Of a stretch of DNA of 35,579 nucleotides, positions 14,942-24,700 are shown piece after piece (positions within the stretch are counted from its first letter, which is position 1; each line of letters opens with the position of its first letter). The notes beneath the pieces are model-generated. The model worked only from the letters and a program-made list of their open reading frames with translations. It did not search any database and had not been told where the DNA came from. Location of the stretch: the NCBI GenBank assembly GCA_002455425.1, contig DKKT01000083.1, positions 1-35,579 on the forward strand, written 5' to 3'. The stretch comes from Chthonomonas sp. UBA6659. Lineage in GTDB: Bacteria; Armatimonadota; Fimbriimonadia; Fimbriimonadales; Fimbriimonadaceae. The position numbers and the translations under genes are program-made.

Positions 14942-16448
14942 ACGGATCGCGGCGGACCGTTGGAGGCGTATCCATCCCCTCACGATCTTCCTCGAGGTCG
15001 TGCGGTTCTTGGGTCGCTCGATCTGGACGATCGGGATCTTCATTCTCATCGCCTTCGCCGGCGGTGGCGGCGACCGCACCGAGATTCTGTTCACCCTCCT
15101 CGGCGTCTTCGCCGTCGCTTCCCCGCTGATCAGCTACTTCACCACGTTCTATGCTATCGACGGCGAACACCTCGTGCTTCGGACAGGACTGTTCCAGCGC
15201 AAGCTCCGCACGGTGCCCCTTGCCAACATCCAACACATCGACTTCAAGCGTGGCGTCCTCCACCGGTTGTTCGGGCTCGTGGATGTTTCGGTTGAGACGG
15301 CGGCGGGCGCGGGATCCGAAGTAACCCTCTCGGCCCTGACCGAGCGCGACGCCCAGGCTCTCCGCACCGAGTTGTTCGCGGTGAAGGGAGCCGCACCCCC
15401 TGTGCTCGATGACGACCGAGCCAAGCTTCCCGGCGTCCCCCATCATCGCCCGATCACGGCCGCCACGCTGCGAGATCTGATCGTCTGCGGCGCCCTCCAC
15501 AATCATGCCTTGCGGATCGTGCTTGGCTTCCTCGGCATCGTCGCCTTTGGGTTCCAGCTCATGGGGGAGAACCAGAAGACCGCCCGCGGGGCGATCGGTG
15601 CGATCGCACGGCTCGAGCCCACGCCTGCGATGATCGTCGTGACCGGAGTCGCCTTGCTCTTTGCCGGCTGGGTCTTGTCGATGGCCCGGAACGCCATCAC
15701 CTACTATGGGTTCGGTCTGCGCCGGTCGAGTGACCGGCTCCACGTGAAGTACGGACTCTTCACCCAATTCGAGCAGACGCTACCGATCCGTCGGATCCAG
15801 ACGCTGGACGTGTCCGATACTTGGCTCATGCGCAGGGTCGGTTTCTGCGAGGTGCAAGCGAGTTCACCCTACTTCGCCTCGGTGGAGCGCTCCGCCGAGA
15901 ACAAGACCCAAACCGGCGGCAAGACGGTCCTGAGTCCCGCGCTCCACGCAAGCGAGGCCGGCCGGATCGTCGCCGAGGTGTTCCCAGGCCTGGATCTGCC
16001 CCGGATCACCTTCCACCCAGTCGCACCGATTCACCGTCTGCGCTCGTTCAATGCCGTTTGGATGTCCTGGACCCTCCTCGTGATTCCGGTAGCCTGGTTC
16101 TGGACGTTTTGGGCGGCACTCGCTATCATCCCGATTCTGTTGTATGCGGCGCTCTACGCGAGGACTGCCTACGCCCGGCTGGGCTGGCACCTCGACGCCC
16201 GGTTTCTCGTGGTGCGCTCGGGAGCGTGGAACCACCTCCTGACCATCGTCCCGATCGGGCGCGTCCAGTTTGCGAGCTGGGATCAGGGCCCGCTCCAGAG
16301 ACGTTTCGGCATCGCCTCGATCTCCCTTCTGACGGGGATGGGCAAGGTCGAGATCCCCGACATGCCGGCCGAAGACGCACGCTTGCTCCTCGACGACATC
16401 GTCCGACTCTCAAGCGCCACGGGAATCTGGTCGATCGACGGCGTGTGA
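14934..16448 (+). CDS. Multi-domain bPH2 membrane protein (YdbT-like)
   Basis: 504 aa with three bPH2 (DUF304) domains separated by pairs of membrane spans. Domain cores are visible at FYAIDGEHLVLRTGLFQRKLRTVPLANIQHIDF, at YYGFGLRRSSDRLHVKYGLFTQFEQTLPIRRIQTLDV, and at GWHLDARFLVVRSGAWNHLLTIVPIGRVQF. That is the typical YdbT layout. The ATG at 14934 was chosen because it overlaps the YdbS-like stop by 8 bases and begins the conserved sequence; the longer frame upstream runs through the partner gene. No catalytic function is expected from the family. Confidence 0.86.
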   Translation: MSERIAADRWRRIHPLTIFLEVVRFLGRSIWTIGIFILIAFAGGGGDRTEILFTLLGVFAVASPLISYFTTFYAIDGEHLVLRTGLFQRKLRTVPLANIQHIDFKRGVLHRLFGLVDVSVETAAGAGSEVTLSALTERDAQALRTELFAVKGAAPPVLDDDRAKLPGVPHHRPITAATLRDLIVCGALHNHALRIVLGFLGIVAFGFQLMGENQKTARGAIGAIARLEPTPAMIVVTGVALLFAGWVLSMARNAITYYGFGLRRSSDRLHVKYGLFTQFEQTLPIRRIQTLDVSDTWLMRRVGFCEVQASSPYFASVERSAENKTQTGGKTVLSPALHASEAGRIVAEVFPGLDLPRITFHPVAPIHRLRSFNAVWMSWTLLVIPVAWFWTFWAALAIIPILLYAALYARTAYARLGWHLDARFLVVRSGAWNHLLTIVPIGRVQFASWDQGPLQRRFGIASISLLTGMGKVEIPDMPAEDARLLLDDIVRLSSATGIWSIDGV

Positions 16449-16534
16449 GAGGCTCGATTCGAGACGAACGCCATGGAAGGAACGTCTCGTCCCTTCGAGG
16501 AAGATCCGGGTTCCCAAGAGGCTAGAATGGCGCT

Positions 16535-17902
16535 ATGGCCGACACCCTGATTTCGCCGAACATCGGCGATCCCATCGACGACGAGCGTCTTCGCCGCTTT
16601 CAAGCCGATTTCCGCCAGGAGCCGCGCAACCGCGCATCGATGAACGCGGTCGCCACAACCGGGGTCAACAAGGTCGCGCTTGATCGGCAAGCAGTCGTCG
16701 AGACGGACTTCTCGTTCAGCGTTCACCTGCCCGAGAACAAGGCGACCACCCAGCTGTCGAGCGGACGCTGTTGGTTGTTTGCGGCGCTTAACGTGATGCG
16801 AGTGAAGGCAATCGCCAACATGAAGTTGGATGACGAGTTCGAGCTCAGTGCGAACCACCTGATGTTCTGGGACAAGCTGGAGAAAGCCAACTACTTCTTG
16901 GAGTCCGTCCTCGACACCCTCGACGAGCCGACCGATGGTCGGCTCGTGAACTGGATCTTCAAAGATCCGATCCAGGATGGCGGACAATGGCATATGGTGG
17001 TCAGCCTTGTCCAGAAGTACGGCGTCGTCCCGAAGGCGATCATGCCCGAGACGGAGAGCAGCGGCAACACGGCCTGGATGAATCGGATGATCACCGCCAA
17101 GCTACGAGAATACGGGGCGGAGATCCGCCGCATGCACGCTGCCGGGGCCGGCATGGACGACCTGCGCTCCTTCAAAGAGGGATCGATGAGCGAGACTTAT
17201 CGGATGCTTGCCATCCACCTCGGCGAGCCACCGACCGACTTCCACTGGCAGTGGCGGGACGAGGACCGAAACTTCCACCGCGATGGGCGGATCACGCCCC
17301 AGGAATTCTTCGCCAAGCACGTTCAGATCGACCTCGACGACTACGTCTGCCTCATCCATTGCCCTCAAGCTTCCAAGACGATGAACACCTTGTACACGGT
17401 CAAATACCTTGGAAACGTGGTCGGGGGTAAGCCCGTCGAGTATGTGAACGTCCCGCTCGACGTGATGAAGCCTGCCGCGATTGCGCAGCTCAAGGATGGC
17501 GAAAGTGTTTGGTTCGGATGCGACGTCGGACAGTTCCTCGACCGCGATCTCGGAGTGCTGAACACCCACCTGTTCGACTTCGAGTCGGTCTACGGCACCG
17601 CTCCCCGGCTCGACAAGGCCGCGCGCCTCGATTACGGCCAATCGCTCATGACCCATGCGATGGTGTTCACCGGCGTCGACTTGGACACGCACGACCAGCC
17701 GCTCAAATGGCGCGTCGAGAACTCATGGGGCGAAAAGGGTGGCGACAAGGGCTTCCTGATGATGACGGACGCCTGGTTCGACGAATACAACTACGAAGTT
17801 GCCGTCCACAAAACGTACCTCTCCGCGGAGGTCCTCGCGATCCTCGACCAGGCTCCGGTCGAGCTTGAGCCCTGGGACCCGATGGGATCGCTTGCGGGCT
17901 AA
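16535..17902 (+). CDS. C1-family aminopeptidase, bleomycin hydrolase/PepC type
   Basis: 455-aa papain-fold cytoplasmic peptidase of the bleomycin hydrolase/aminopeptidase C family, which trims peptides from the N-terminus and usually forms hexameric barrels. Catalytic residues are visible: Q73 and C79 in QLSSGRCWLFA, H374 in SLMTHAMVFTGV, and N396 in WRVENSWGEKGGDKG. Length matches the family (about 450 aa). Bacterial members often use their very C-terminus to restrict the active site; here it ends PMGSLAG. No signal peptide. It stands 86 bp after the PH-domain gene and 3 bp before the deacetylase-family gene. Confidence 0.93.
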   Translation: MADTLISPNIGDPIDDERLRRFQADFRQEPRNRASMNAVATTGVNKVALDRQAVVETDFSFSVHLPENKATTQLSSGRCWLFAALNVMRVKAIANMKLDDEFELSANHLMFWDKLEKANYFLESVLDTLDEPTDGRLVNWIFKDPIQDGGQWHMVVSLVQKYGVVPKAIMPETESSGNTAWMNRMITAKLREYGAEIRRMHAAGAGMDDLRSFKEGSMSETYRMLAIHLGEPPTDFHWQWRDEDRNFHRDGRITPQEFFAKHVQIDLDDYVCLIHCPQASKTMNTLYTVKYLGNVVGGKPVEYVNVPLDVMKPAAIAQLKDGESVWFGCDVGQFLDRDLGVLNTHLFDFESVYGTAPRLDKAARLDYGQSLMTHAMVFTGVDLDTHDQPLKWRVENSWGEKGGDKGFLMMTDAWFDEYNYEVAVHKTYLSAEVLAILDQAPVELEPWDPMGSLAG

Positions 17903-17905
17903 GCG

Positions 17906-18985
17906 TTGTCGATCCCCTTCTTCTATCATCCCCGGATGCTCGACTACGACTTCGGGCCTGGCCATCCGCTCAAGCCAGAACGCTTGCGACGGGCGATCGC
18001 GCTCCTGCAGGCAGTCGAGCCCCTCGACGTCACGGACCCCGGAATGGACGCGCGCAACGACGTCCTTCGGGTCCACGACCCGCACTACGTGGACGTGGTC
18101 CACGCGTTGAGCAGCGGTGACCGTCTTCCCGACACGCTCGTTCGGCAGCACGGCTTCGGTTCCCTCGACAATCCCGCGTTCATCGGGATGTACGAGGCGT
18201 CGCTGGCTTATTCGGCGGGCACCGCACGAGCCGCCTACGAAGTCCGCGAGGGGGCACCGCTCGCCTTCGGATTGGCAGGTGGCCTCCACCATGCTCACCG
18301 GTCCAAGGCAAGTGGTTTCTGCATCTTCGACGATCCCGCGATCGCGATCGCGGTCCTTCGCGAGCGGTTCGACCGCGTGGCTTACGTCGATATCGACGTC
18401 CACCATGGTGACGGCGTCCAATGGATGTTCTACGACGACCCCCACGTGCTCACGTGCAGCATCCATGAGTCGGGGCGAAGCCTGTTTCCGTCGACCGGGT
18501 GGGTGGAGGAGACCGGGGAGGCGTTCACGAGTCTCAACGTCCCGCTCGAGCGCGACACGACCGGCGATGTCTGGCTTTGGGCGTTCCGAGAAGGGATCCT
18601 CGCCGCCCTCGAGGCGTTCCGCCCAGAGGCGATCGTGCTCCAGATGGGCACGGATGCTCATGTCCTCGATCCCCTCGGGCACTTGCGGGTCGGGGTCGAA
18701 GACTGGTGGTGCGCCGTCCGGCTCATCCGCGACTTCGGGGTCCCGATCGTGGCGGTCGGGGGCGGCGGCTACAACCTGACGACGGTTCCGCGGATGTGGG
18801 TGGGCGCTATCCTCACGCTCCTCGGCCGCCCGATCCCAACGACGATTCCCGACGAGATTCCGGCGGAGTGGGGACTGCCTTCCTTCTTCGATCGCGAAGC
18901 GGCCGGCGAAGGGCTGCGACGCGAAGAGGCCGAAGCCACCATCCAAGAGCTTCGACCGATCCTCGCCCGGATACCGCGGCCCTAG
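17906..18985 (+). CDS. Histone deacetylase/AcuC-family amidohydrolase
   Basis: 359-aa zinc-dependent deacetylase of the class I/II HDAC superfamily; bacterial members act on acetyl-polyamines, acetoin-pathway proteins or unknown amides. The general-base pair HH lies at 128-129 (GGLHHAH). Zinc ligands are D164 and H166 (DVHHGDG) and D250 (MGTDAH), and the catalytic Tyr is Y289 in GGGGYN. All are in place, so it should be active. The start is TTG at 17906, 3 bp after the peptidase stop. The length and DxGPGHPLKPERL opening fit the AcuC-like group. The stop TAG overlaps the stop of the convergent PEP-CTERM gene in a shared CTAG. Confidence 0.92.
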   Translation: MSIPFFYHPRMLDYDFGPGHPLKPERLRRAIALLQAVEPLDVTDPGMDARNDVLRVHDPHYVDVVHALSSGDRLPDTLVRQHGFGSLDNPAFIGMYEASLAYSAGTARAAYEVREGAPLAFGLAGGLHHAHRSKASGFCIFDDPAIAIAVLRERFDRVAYVDIDVHHGDGVQWMFYDDPHVLTCSIHESGRSLFPSTGWVEETGEAFTSLNVPLERDTTGDVWLWAFREGILAALEAFRPEAIVLQMGTDAHVLDPLGHLRVGVEDWWCAVRLIRDFGVPIVAVGGGGYNLTTVPRMWVGAILTLLGRPIPTTIPDEIPAEWGLPSFFDREAAGEGLRREEAEATIQELRPILARIPRP

Positions 18986-19674
18986 TTTCGACGCCGGCGG
19001 CGGACGATCAGAGCGAGGCTCGCCAGGCCGAGTCCGGCCAACGTCGCAGGCTCCGGAACCGGGCTCAGAAACGTACCGAAGCAGAGGTTGTCGATCGCGG
19101 CTTGCCGGGTTTGTCCGGTTGGGGTACCCGTCGTGTCGAGTATGATCGACAACTCTTCGAAATCGGGTGCCGGCCCGATCAAGCCCGTCAACGTGTACCG
19201 CGTCCAACCGTCCGCCAACGAGTTCGTCGACCGGTCGATCGAGAGGAGGTCGGAGCCGGCACTCGGGATGACGTTGTTCGCGTTCGGCAGGTTACCGCTT
19301 GTTCGGTAGTCGAATTGAATCCAGAAGAAAGAGAACTCACTCAGCCGGGCGTCGTTGTCGACGTTCAGACGAATCTCGGTTCGGGCCGGGTCTGCTTCAC
19401 CCGGCGCATATCGAATGATCCCCTGGCGAGACGGATCGCCGAAGGACCCGACCGGCGACCACAGTGGCGCGAGATCAGGATCGAAGTAGGAACCGCCGTA
19501 CCAGAAGGGGACGTTGAACGGCGACGCGAAATCCGGGAAGCTCTGGATGTTGAAGCGGAAGCAGAGACTGACCGTGTCCGCGTTCGCCTGATTCCACCAA
19601 GACGGCGGATTCGTCTGGCCGAATCCAACCGCGGCCCCTGCCAAGACAATACACGAAATCGCAAATCGACGCAT
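18982..19674 (-). CDS. PEP-CTERM sorting domain-containing secreted protein
   Basis: 230 aa: signal peptide (about 1-19, ending GFGQ), a beta-rich extracellular domain of unknown function, and a C-terminal PEP-CTERM tripartite signal. The signal has VPEPATLAGLGLASLAL followed by the basic tail RRRRRN. PEP-CTERM proteins are processed by an exosortase and usually go to the exopolysaccharide matrix or surface; no exosortase gene is in this window. The body (WFRFNIQSFPDF-like start, then a segment on 'DTTGTPTGQTRQAAIDNLCFG') resembles carbohydrate-binding jelly-roll proteins only loosely. It is tail-to-tail with the deacetylase gene. Confidence 0.87.
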   Translation of the reverse strand: MRRFAISCIVLAGAAVGFGQTNPPSWWNQANADTVSLCFRFNIQSFPDFASPFNVPFWYGGSYFDPDLAPLWSPVGSFGDPSRQGIIRYAPGEADPARTEIRLNVDNDARLSEFSFFWIQFDYRTSGNLPNANNVIPSAGSDLLSIDRSTNSLADGWTRYTLTGLIGPAPDFEELSIILDTTGTPTGQTRQAAIDNLCFGTFLSPVPEPATLAGLGLASLALIVRRRRRN

Positions 19675-19841
19675 CGTAATCCTCTCTCGAACCTAGAATC
19701 ACCGAACCCCAGTCGGGCTCCGCGTGCATTCTGACACCGAGTTTACGAAGAACGTCCTCGTATTCGTGCGGGCTCAGAGCCGATCCGTCAGTTGTCCTAG
19801 TGCCCCCGTCGGAGGCATGCCCGCAAGCGGCGCAGGTTTTC

Positions 19842-19868
19842 TGTGACCAAGATCACGCCAGATCGTGA
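19842..19868. promoter_or_regulatory. CRP-like site with three alternating half-sites
   Basis: TGTGA-N6-TCACG matches the Crp consensus TGTGA-N6-TCACA at nine of ten half-site bases. A third half-site, CGTGA, follows after another six bases. It lies about 80-107 bp upstream of the protease GTG start, within the 274-bp gap 19675-19948. No clear -35/-10 pair was found. A related dyad lies in front of the exported protein gene at 26309. Confidence 0.4.
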
Positions 19869-19933
19869 TGTACGTTCCGAACTTGGGACTCGCTGATTGT
19901 TAGGCTGATCCCGTCCCCGAACGGCGTTTGGGG

Positions 19934-19940
19934 AAGGAGG
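19934..19940 (+). promoter_or_regulatory. Shine-Dalgarno AAGGAGG deciding a GTG start
   Basis: AAGGAGG lies 8 nt before GTG 19949 and fixes the start of the first subtilase. The signal peptide then begins directly with the basic residues KKSSRTR. The frame is open seven codons further upstream, through the Shine-Dalgarno itself. Confidence 0.85.
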
Positions 19941-19948
19941 TCTCAAAA

Positions 19949-21679
19949 GTGAAGAAATCCAGTCGAACGCGGCTCGTGTGTATGGCCGCACTATCCCTGG
20001 CGGCGGCTATCGCGCCGGCTCAGTCCCTCCATCAGGAATATGTGCCGGGACAGGTTCTGGTCAAGTTCAAGGACACCGCTCTGAGCCCGATGGCGCAGTG
20101 GTCCATGAGTGCGATCCGAAGCGAAATGATCGACGCCGTGCCATCCATCGGCGTATCGGTCCTCAGCATTCCCGATTCGATGTCTCCCCCTGAAGCCGCC
20201 CGCTACTTCTCGCAGTTCCCGAACGTGGAGTTTGCCGAGCCGAACGGCATTGTCCACACGATGTTCACGCCAAACGACTCGCTGTTCACGTCACAGTATG
20301 CGCCGCAGCGGGTTTCTGGGCCGGCTGCTTGGGATCTGTCGTCCGGGAATCCCGGGGTCGTGATCGCGATTGTCGACACCGGCATCGACTATCGTCACCC
20401 CGATCTCGCCGGCAAGGTCACGGCAGGTTACGACTTCGTCAACGGTGACGCCGATGCGTACGACGACTACGGGCACGGTACGCACTGCGCGGGGATCGCC
20501 GCGGCCAGAACGAACAACGCGATCGGCATCGCAGGGATTGGTTTCGACTGCTCGCTGATGCCAGTCAAGGTCCTCGGCGCGGATGGGACCGGCAGCGTGG
20601 CCGGTGTTGCGCAAGGCATCGGGTGGGCTACTGCCAACGGGGCGAAAGTCATCTCCTTGTCGCTAAGCGGGCCAGGTTCTGTCGCGCTGCAAGCCGCCGT
20701 CGACGACGCATGGCAGAACAATGTCCTGGTCGTCGCCGCAGCCGGCAATCGGAACACAGATGCTCCAAGCTATCCAGCGTATTACTCCAACGCCATCGCC
20801 GTCGCCTCGACCGACGCCAACGATCGAAGGTCCAACTTCTCGAACTTTGGATCTTGGGTCGATGTGGCGGCGCCGGGCGAAGAAATTTTGTCGACGCTCC
20901 CGGGCAATCGTTATGACCTCAATAGCGGTACGTCGATGGCTTGCCCCGCAGTGGCGGGCCTCGGCGGGCTGCTCTGGTCGCACTTGGGGGCAAACACGCC
21001 CATCTCGGAGATTCGACGCAGGATCGAAGCCAACTGCGACCCCGTCGGGTCGTTCGTGGCCAGGGGTCGGGTCAACGCTTACCGAGCGCTGACCGATGCC
21101 CCGCCGCAGACACCTCCGCAGAAGCCGAGCAACCCGTCGACGTCGAACGTTCAGGCTCGGAGCATCGACGTTCATTGGACTGACAACTCGAACAATGAGA
21201 CGGCCTTCCAGGTCTTCATGCAGGTGAGCGGAGGCGAATTCGCCCATATCGGCGATGCGCCCGCAGACAACACGGGTTTTCGCGCGCAAGGTCTTCGGCC
21301 TGAAACGACGTACCGGTTCAAGATTCGCGCCGTCAACGCGGCGGGTGCATCCGCCTTCACTTCTCGCACCTCGGCCAAGACGAAGAAGCTCCCGCTTGAG
21401 GCCCCCACCAACTTGCGTGTCCGTGACACTCGACAAACGTCGATCCGCCTCGCCTGGGATCACTCGGGCGGAGCCTCGGAGTTTCGAATCGATCAGCGCC
21501 GATTCAGAAGCGGTTCCTGGTCGGGGTGGTCGTTAGGAGAGACCGTTCCCGGCGATCGGAATGCCGCCATACGCGATGGCCTCAGGAAGAACACGCTGTA
21601 CCAGTTCCGAATCCGCGCTATCAGCGGAAGTCGGAAGAGCGACTGGAGCGCCGTCGTCGAAGCGCGCACTGATCGTTGA
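19949..21679 (+). CDS. Secreted subtilisin-like (S8) serine protease with two fibronectin-III domains
   Basis: 576 aa: signal peptide (about 1-25), an I9-like prodomain (EYVPGQVLVKFKD to FPNVEFAEPNG, about 30-98), then the subtilase domain with the complete catalytic set. D143 lies in AIVDTGID, H176 in GHGTHCAG, oxyanion N267 in AAGN and S329 in GTSMACP. Two C-terminal fibronectin type III domains (about 385-576) follow. These two domains are closely similar to the last two of the next protease. It is expected to be exported and to degrade extracellular protein. The GTG start is set by a strong Shine-Dalgarno. A 27-bp perfect hairpin follows the stop. Confidence 0.93.
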   Translation: MKKSSRTRLVCMAALSLAAAIAPAQSLHQEYVPGQVLVKFKDTALSPMAQWSMSAIRSEMIDAVPSIGVSVLSIPDSMSPPEAARYFSQFPNVEFAEPNGIVHTMFTPNDSLFTSQYAPQRVSGPAAWDLSSGNPGVVIAIVDTGIDYRHPDLAGKVTAGYDFVNGDADAYDDYGHGTHCAGIAAARTNNAIGIAGIGFDCSLMPVKVLGADGTGSVAGVAQGIGWATANGAKVISLSLSGPGSVALQAAVDDAWQNNVLVVAAAGNRNTDAPSYPAYYSNAIAVASTDANDRRSNFSNFGSWVDVAAPGEEILSTLPGNRYDLNSGTSMACPAVAGLGGLLWSHLGANTPISEIRRRIEANCDPVGSFVARGRVNAYRALTDAPPQTPPQKPSNPSTSNVQARSIDVHWTDNSNNETAFQVFMQVSGGEFAHIGDAPADNTGFRAQGLRPETTYRFKIRAVNAAGASAFTSRTSAKTKKLPLEAPTNLRVRDTRQTSIRLAWDHSGGASEFRIDQRRFRSGSWSGWSLGETVPGDRNAAIRDGLRKNTLYQFRIRAISGSRKSDWSAVVEARTDR

Positions 21680-21690
21680 TCGATTGCTTA

Positions 21691-21717
21691 CTTGCCCCGC
21701 TTGAAGAGCGGGGCAAG
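21691..21717 (+). terminator. Hairpin after the first protease gene
   Basis: Perfect 11-bp stem CTTGCCCCGCT/AGCGGGGCAAG with a 5-nt loop, 11 bp after the stop. CCCTCACCC follows instead of a T-tract. It may be a partial terminator or a 3'-end stabiliser between the two protease genes. Confidence 0.55.
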
Positions 21718-21748
21718 CCCTCACCCACGTTCGGCTGCAGGAGCAGCC

Positions 21749-21754
21749 GGGAGG
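21749..21754 (+). promoter_or_regulatory. Shine-Dalgarno GGGAGG deciding an ATG start
   Basis: GGGAGG lies 5 nt before ATG 21760. It sets the start of the large protease 28 codons inside the open frame and places the signal peptide at the N-terminus. Confidence 0.8.
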
Positions 21755-21759
21755 CACCC

Positions 21760-24700
21760 ATGTACCGGAAGCAAACCACCCCTTGGTCTCGCACACTTCT
21801 GCTCACGGCTCTTTGCGCGACAATCTCACTCTCGGCAAGGGCACAAGGGCCCCAGCTCATTGTCGACTACGCCCCGCAGTCCGTTCCTGCCCTTGGCTAT
21901 CGGCCGGCCGGGCTCGTGGAGGTCGACCGTCACGGATCGTCCGTGCTATACCAGGCATCCGATGGAGGTCATGCCAACCAGGCTCTGTCTCAAGCTGCAC
22001 TGAGCCCGCGTGTGCTCTCCGTGACGTTCAACATGCCGATCACGATCGAATCCCGCCAGTTCGTGCCGAACGACCCGCTCTTTGCGCCGTCCGGTTCGTA
22101 CCGAGGACAATGGAGTCTGAGCAACAGCGGGAGCATGCCGAGCGCCAATCTGCCCGGCGCTTGGGCCCATGCTACCGGGCAAGGGGTTGTGATCGGGATC
22201 GTCGATGACGGGATCGCGATCACTCACCCCGACCTTGCTCCGAACTTCCTCAACTTTCTCAGCCACGATTTCGCGTCCGGTGACTCGAACCCAGCCCCCC
22301 TGGCGGGAGAATGGCATGGAACACAGGTCGCGGGAGTCGCCGTCGGGCGCGGTGGGAACGCGATCGGAATCACGGGTGTGGCGCCGTGGGCCAGCGCCGC
22401 AGGCATCAGAATTGGCCGCAGCAATCCAACCAACACTTGGACGCTCCGTCAGGCGATCCGTCATCAAGCCGAAGCGATCAAGATCAAGATCCACGGATAC
22501 GGCATGTCGGTCGCGGCAACCGGGCCGAGGCCGTACATGGCGTTTGGATCGATCTCGGCCGCGCAGGCGGAGACTGCAGAGTTGGGGATGATCCACGTTC
22601 GAGCCGCGGGTAACGGCCGGGGCACGGTGACCGAAGATGCCAACAAGTGGGACCTGGAGAACGACCCGACCTCGATCGCGGTGGCGGCGGTTGGCCCCGA
22701 CGGTCGGTTCGCACCGTACAGCGCGTTTGGTGCCAACGTCTTCGTGTCCGCGCCCTCGCGCGGACAAGCGAACGGCCCAAGCATCCCCACCACGGCGGTA
22801 CCGGGTCGAGGCAATCTCGGTGGCGGCCTCTATGCGAGTGACTTCGGCGGAACTTCAGCCGCTGCGGCGGTTGTCGGCGGCGTCATCGCGCTTGGATGCG
22901 AGCTCACCCCAGCGATCGATGTGCGCGTCGCAAAGCACCTGATCATCCGGACGGCTGCGCCCATCGACGCTTCCAACCCTGATTGGATCGAGAACGATGC
23001 CGGATTTCGCTTCAATCCCAACTATGGACACGGACTCATCGACGCCACTGCCTTTGTCGAGGCTGCAGGCAACGAATGGAGCATCGGCGAACTTGAGCGA
23101 GAGACCGTGTCGGTGGCCCCCAACGCGACCATTCCTGACAACCAGGCTACCGGCCTCTTACGAACCTTCGAGCTCGAAGGCGAGACTTCCCTCGAGGAGA
23201 TCCTCCTGAACGTCAAGGTCACTCACTCGCGGCGGGGCGATCTCGAAGCCTTCCTCACGTCGCCGAGCGGAACGACGGTACGCCTCTTTTCCCGCCATTC
23301 GGCCGACAACGCTGGGAACTTCAACTGGACGTTCTCAACCTCCGCCTTCTGGGGCGAGACGCCGGCAGGCACGTGGACCTTGCGAGTCTGTGACCGTGTA
23401 CGCAGTAAGGTGGGAAAACTCGATCGCATTGATGTTGAAGCACGCATGGGAGAATTCACCCTCACGGAAGGGCCGAATGCCCCGAGCGACCTGGTCGCGG
23501 AACCGAGCTACACCAGCGTCGCTCTCACTTGGACCGACAACAGCGAGGATGAAGATGGGTTCTCGATCTTAAAGCGTAATGATCAGGGAGAGTTCGTAGA
23601 GCTCCTTACGGTCGAGGCTGACCAAACAGAAGTCACCCTCGAGGATCTAGCTCCCGATACGGGCTACGCATTTCAGGTTCGTGCTTTCAACGGAAACGGT
23701 CAGTCGCGCTCGTCGAATACTGCTGTGACCCGAACTCTGCCACTACCTCAACCCGAAGTGAGTCTGGAGAGCGCGACCTTCACGTCGCTCGACGTTGTCT
23801 GGCCCTACGAGGTTCCCGACCTATCCTTCGAAGTCAAGCTCGACAACAGCACGTTGCCGGACGCCACTGAGACCAGCTACTCGTTCGAGGGCTTGACTCC
23901 CGGCACGCGATACCTCATTCAGGTTCGGGCAAAGCTAATGATCGGTAACGACGAGTACTTCTCCTCGTGGAGCCGGCCTCTCGAAGCAAACACACTTGCA
24001 CTACCAGTCCCGGAGGATCTCCGTATCACTGCCTCGACCTTCGATACGCTAAAGTGCGAGTGGCAGCATCCTTCGGGGGATCTGGAGTACGAGTTCGAAC
24101 TGAACGGTCAAACTCAAACTCCACTTGCATCCGAGTCGCCGGAGGTCTTGGGAGATCTCGTGCCAAACACCAGTTACCGCATCCGGATTCGGAGCGTGCT
24201 GGAGATCCTCGATGAAAATGGCACCGTAACCGCCCGGCATACGTCGGAATGGAGCGCATATGTGCAAGGCACGACGCGAGCCCTTACAGCACCGTCGAAT
24301 CTACAGCTCATCGCTCGAACCGCCGAGACGCTGACGATCGCGTGGGATCATCCCGGTGACGCTGATTCATTCTCCATCGAGGTTGACGACAGCGCAGAGG
24401 AATCGGTCCAGAAGGGCGATCGTGAGATCACCCTTGAGGATCTGAATCCGAACCAAACCTATCGAATTCGAGTCGGTGCGGAGTATGGCGAACACGTAGC
24501 CTGGAGCAATGTCTTGGCAGCGACCACTGCGGACGGGTTCATTGCTGCACCGACTCGTCTCGAAAGCACTCATCGCACAGCGACCCGGATCAGCGTTAGA
24601 TGGCAGGATAACTCGAACGACGAGGAGCGCTTCGAGATTCAAGTTCGGCGCGGATCGAACGGGTGGGAGGACGCCGGCGAAGTGGATGCGAATGTGAGGA

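Noticed and set aside
14568..15767. 399-codon minus-strand frame across the PH-domain genes
   Set aside because: Antisense to two well-recognised bPH2 proteins; charged composition typical of a shadow frame.
17723..19207. 494-codon open frame on the minus strand
   Set aside because: Antisense to the deacetylase-family gene with its full active site; low-complexity charged translation and no family features.
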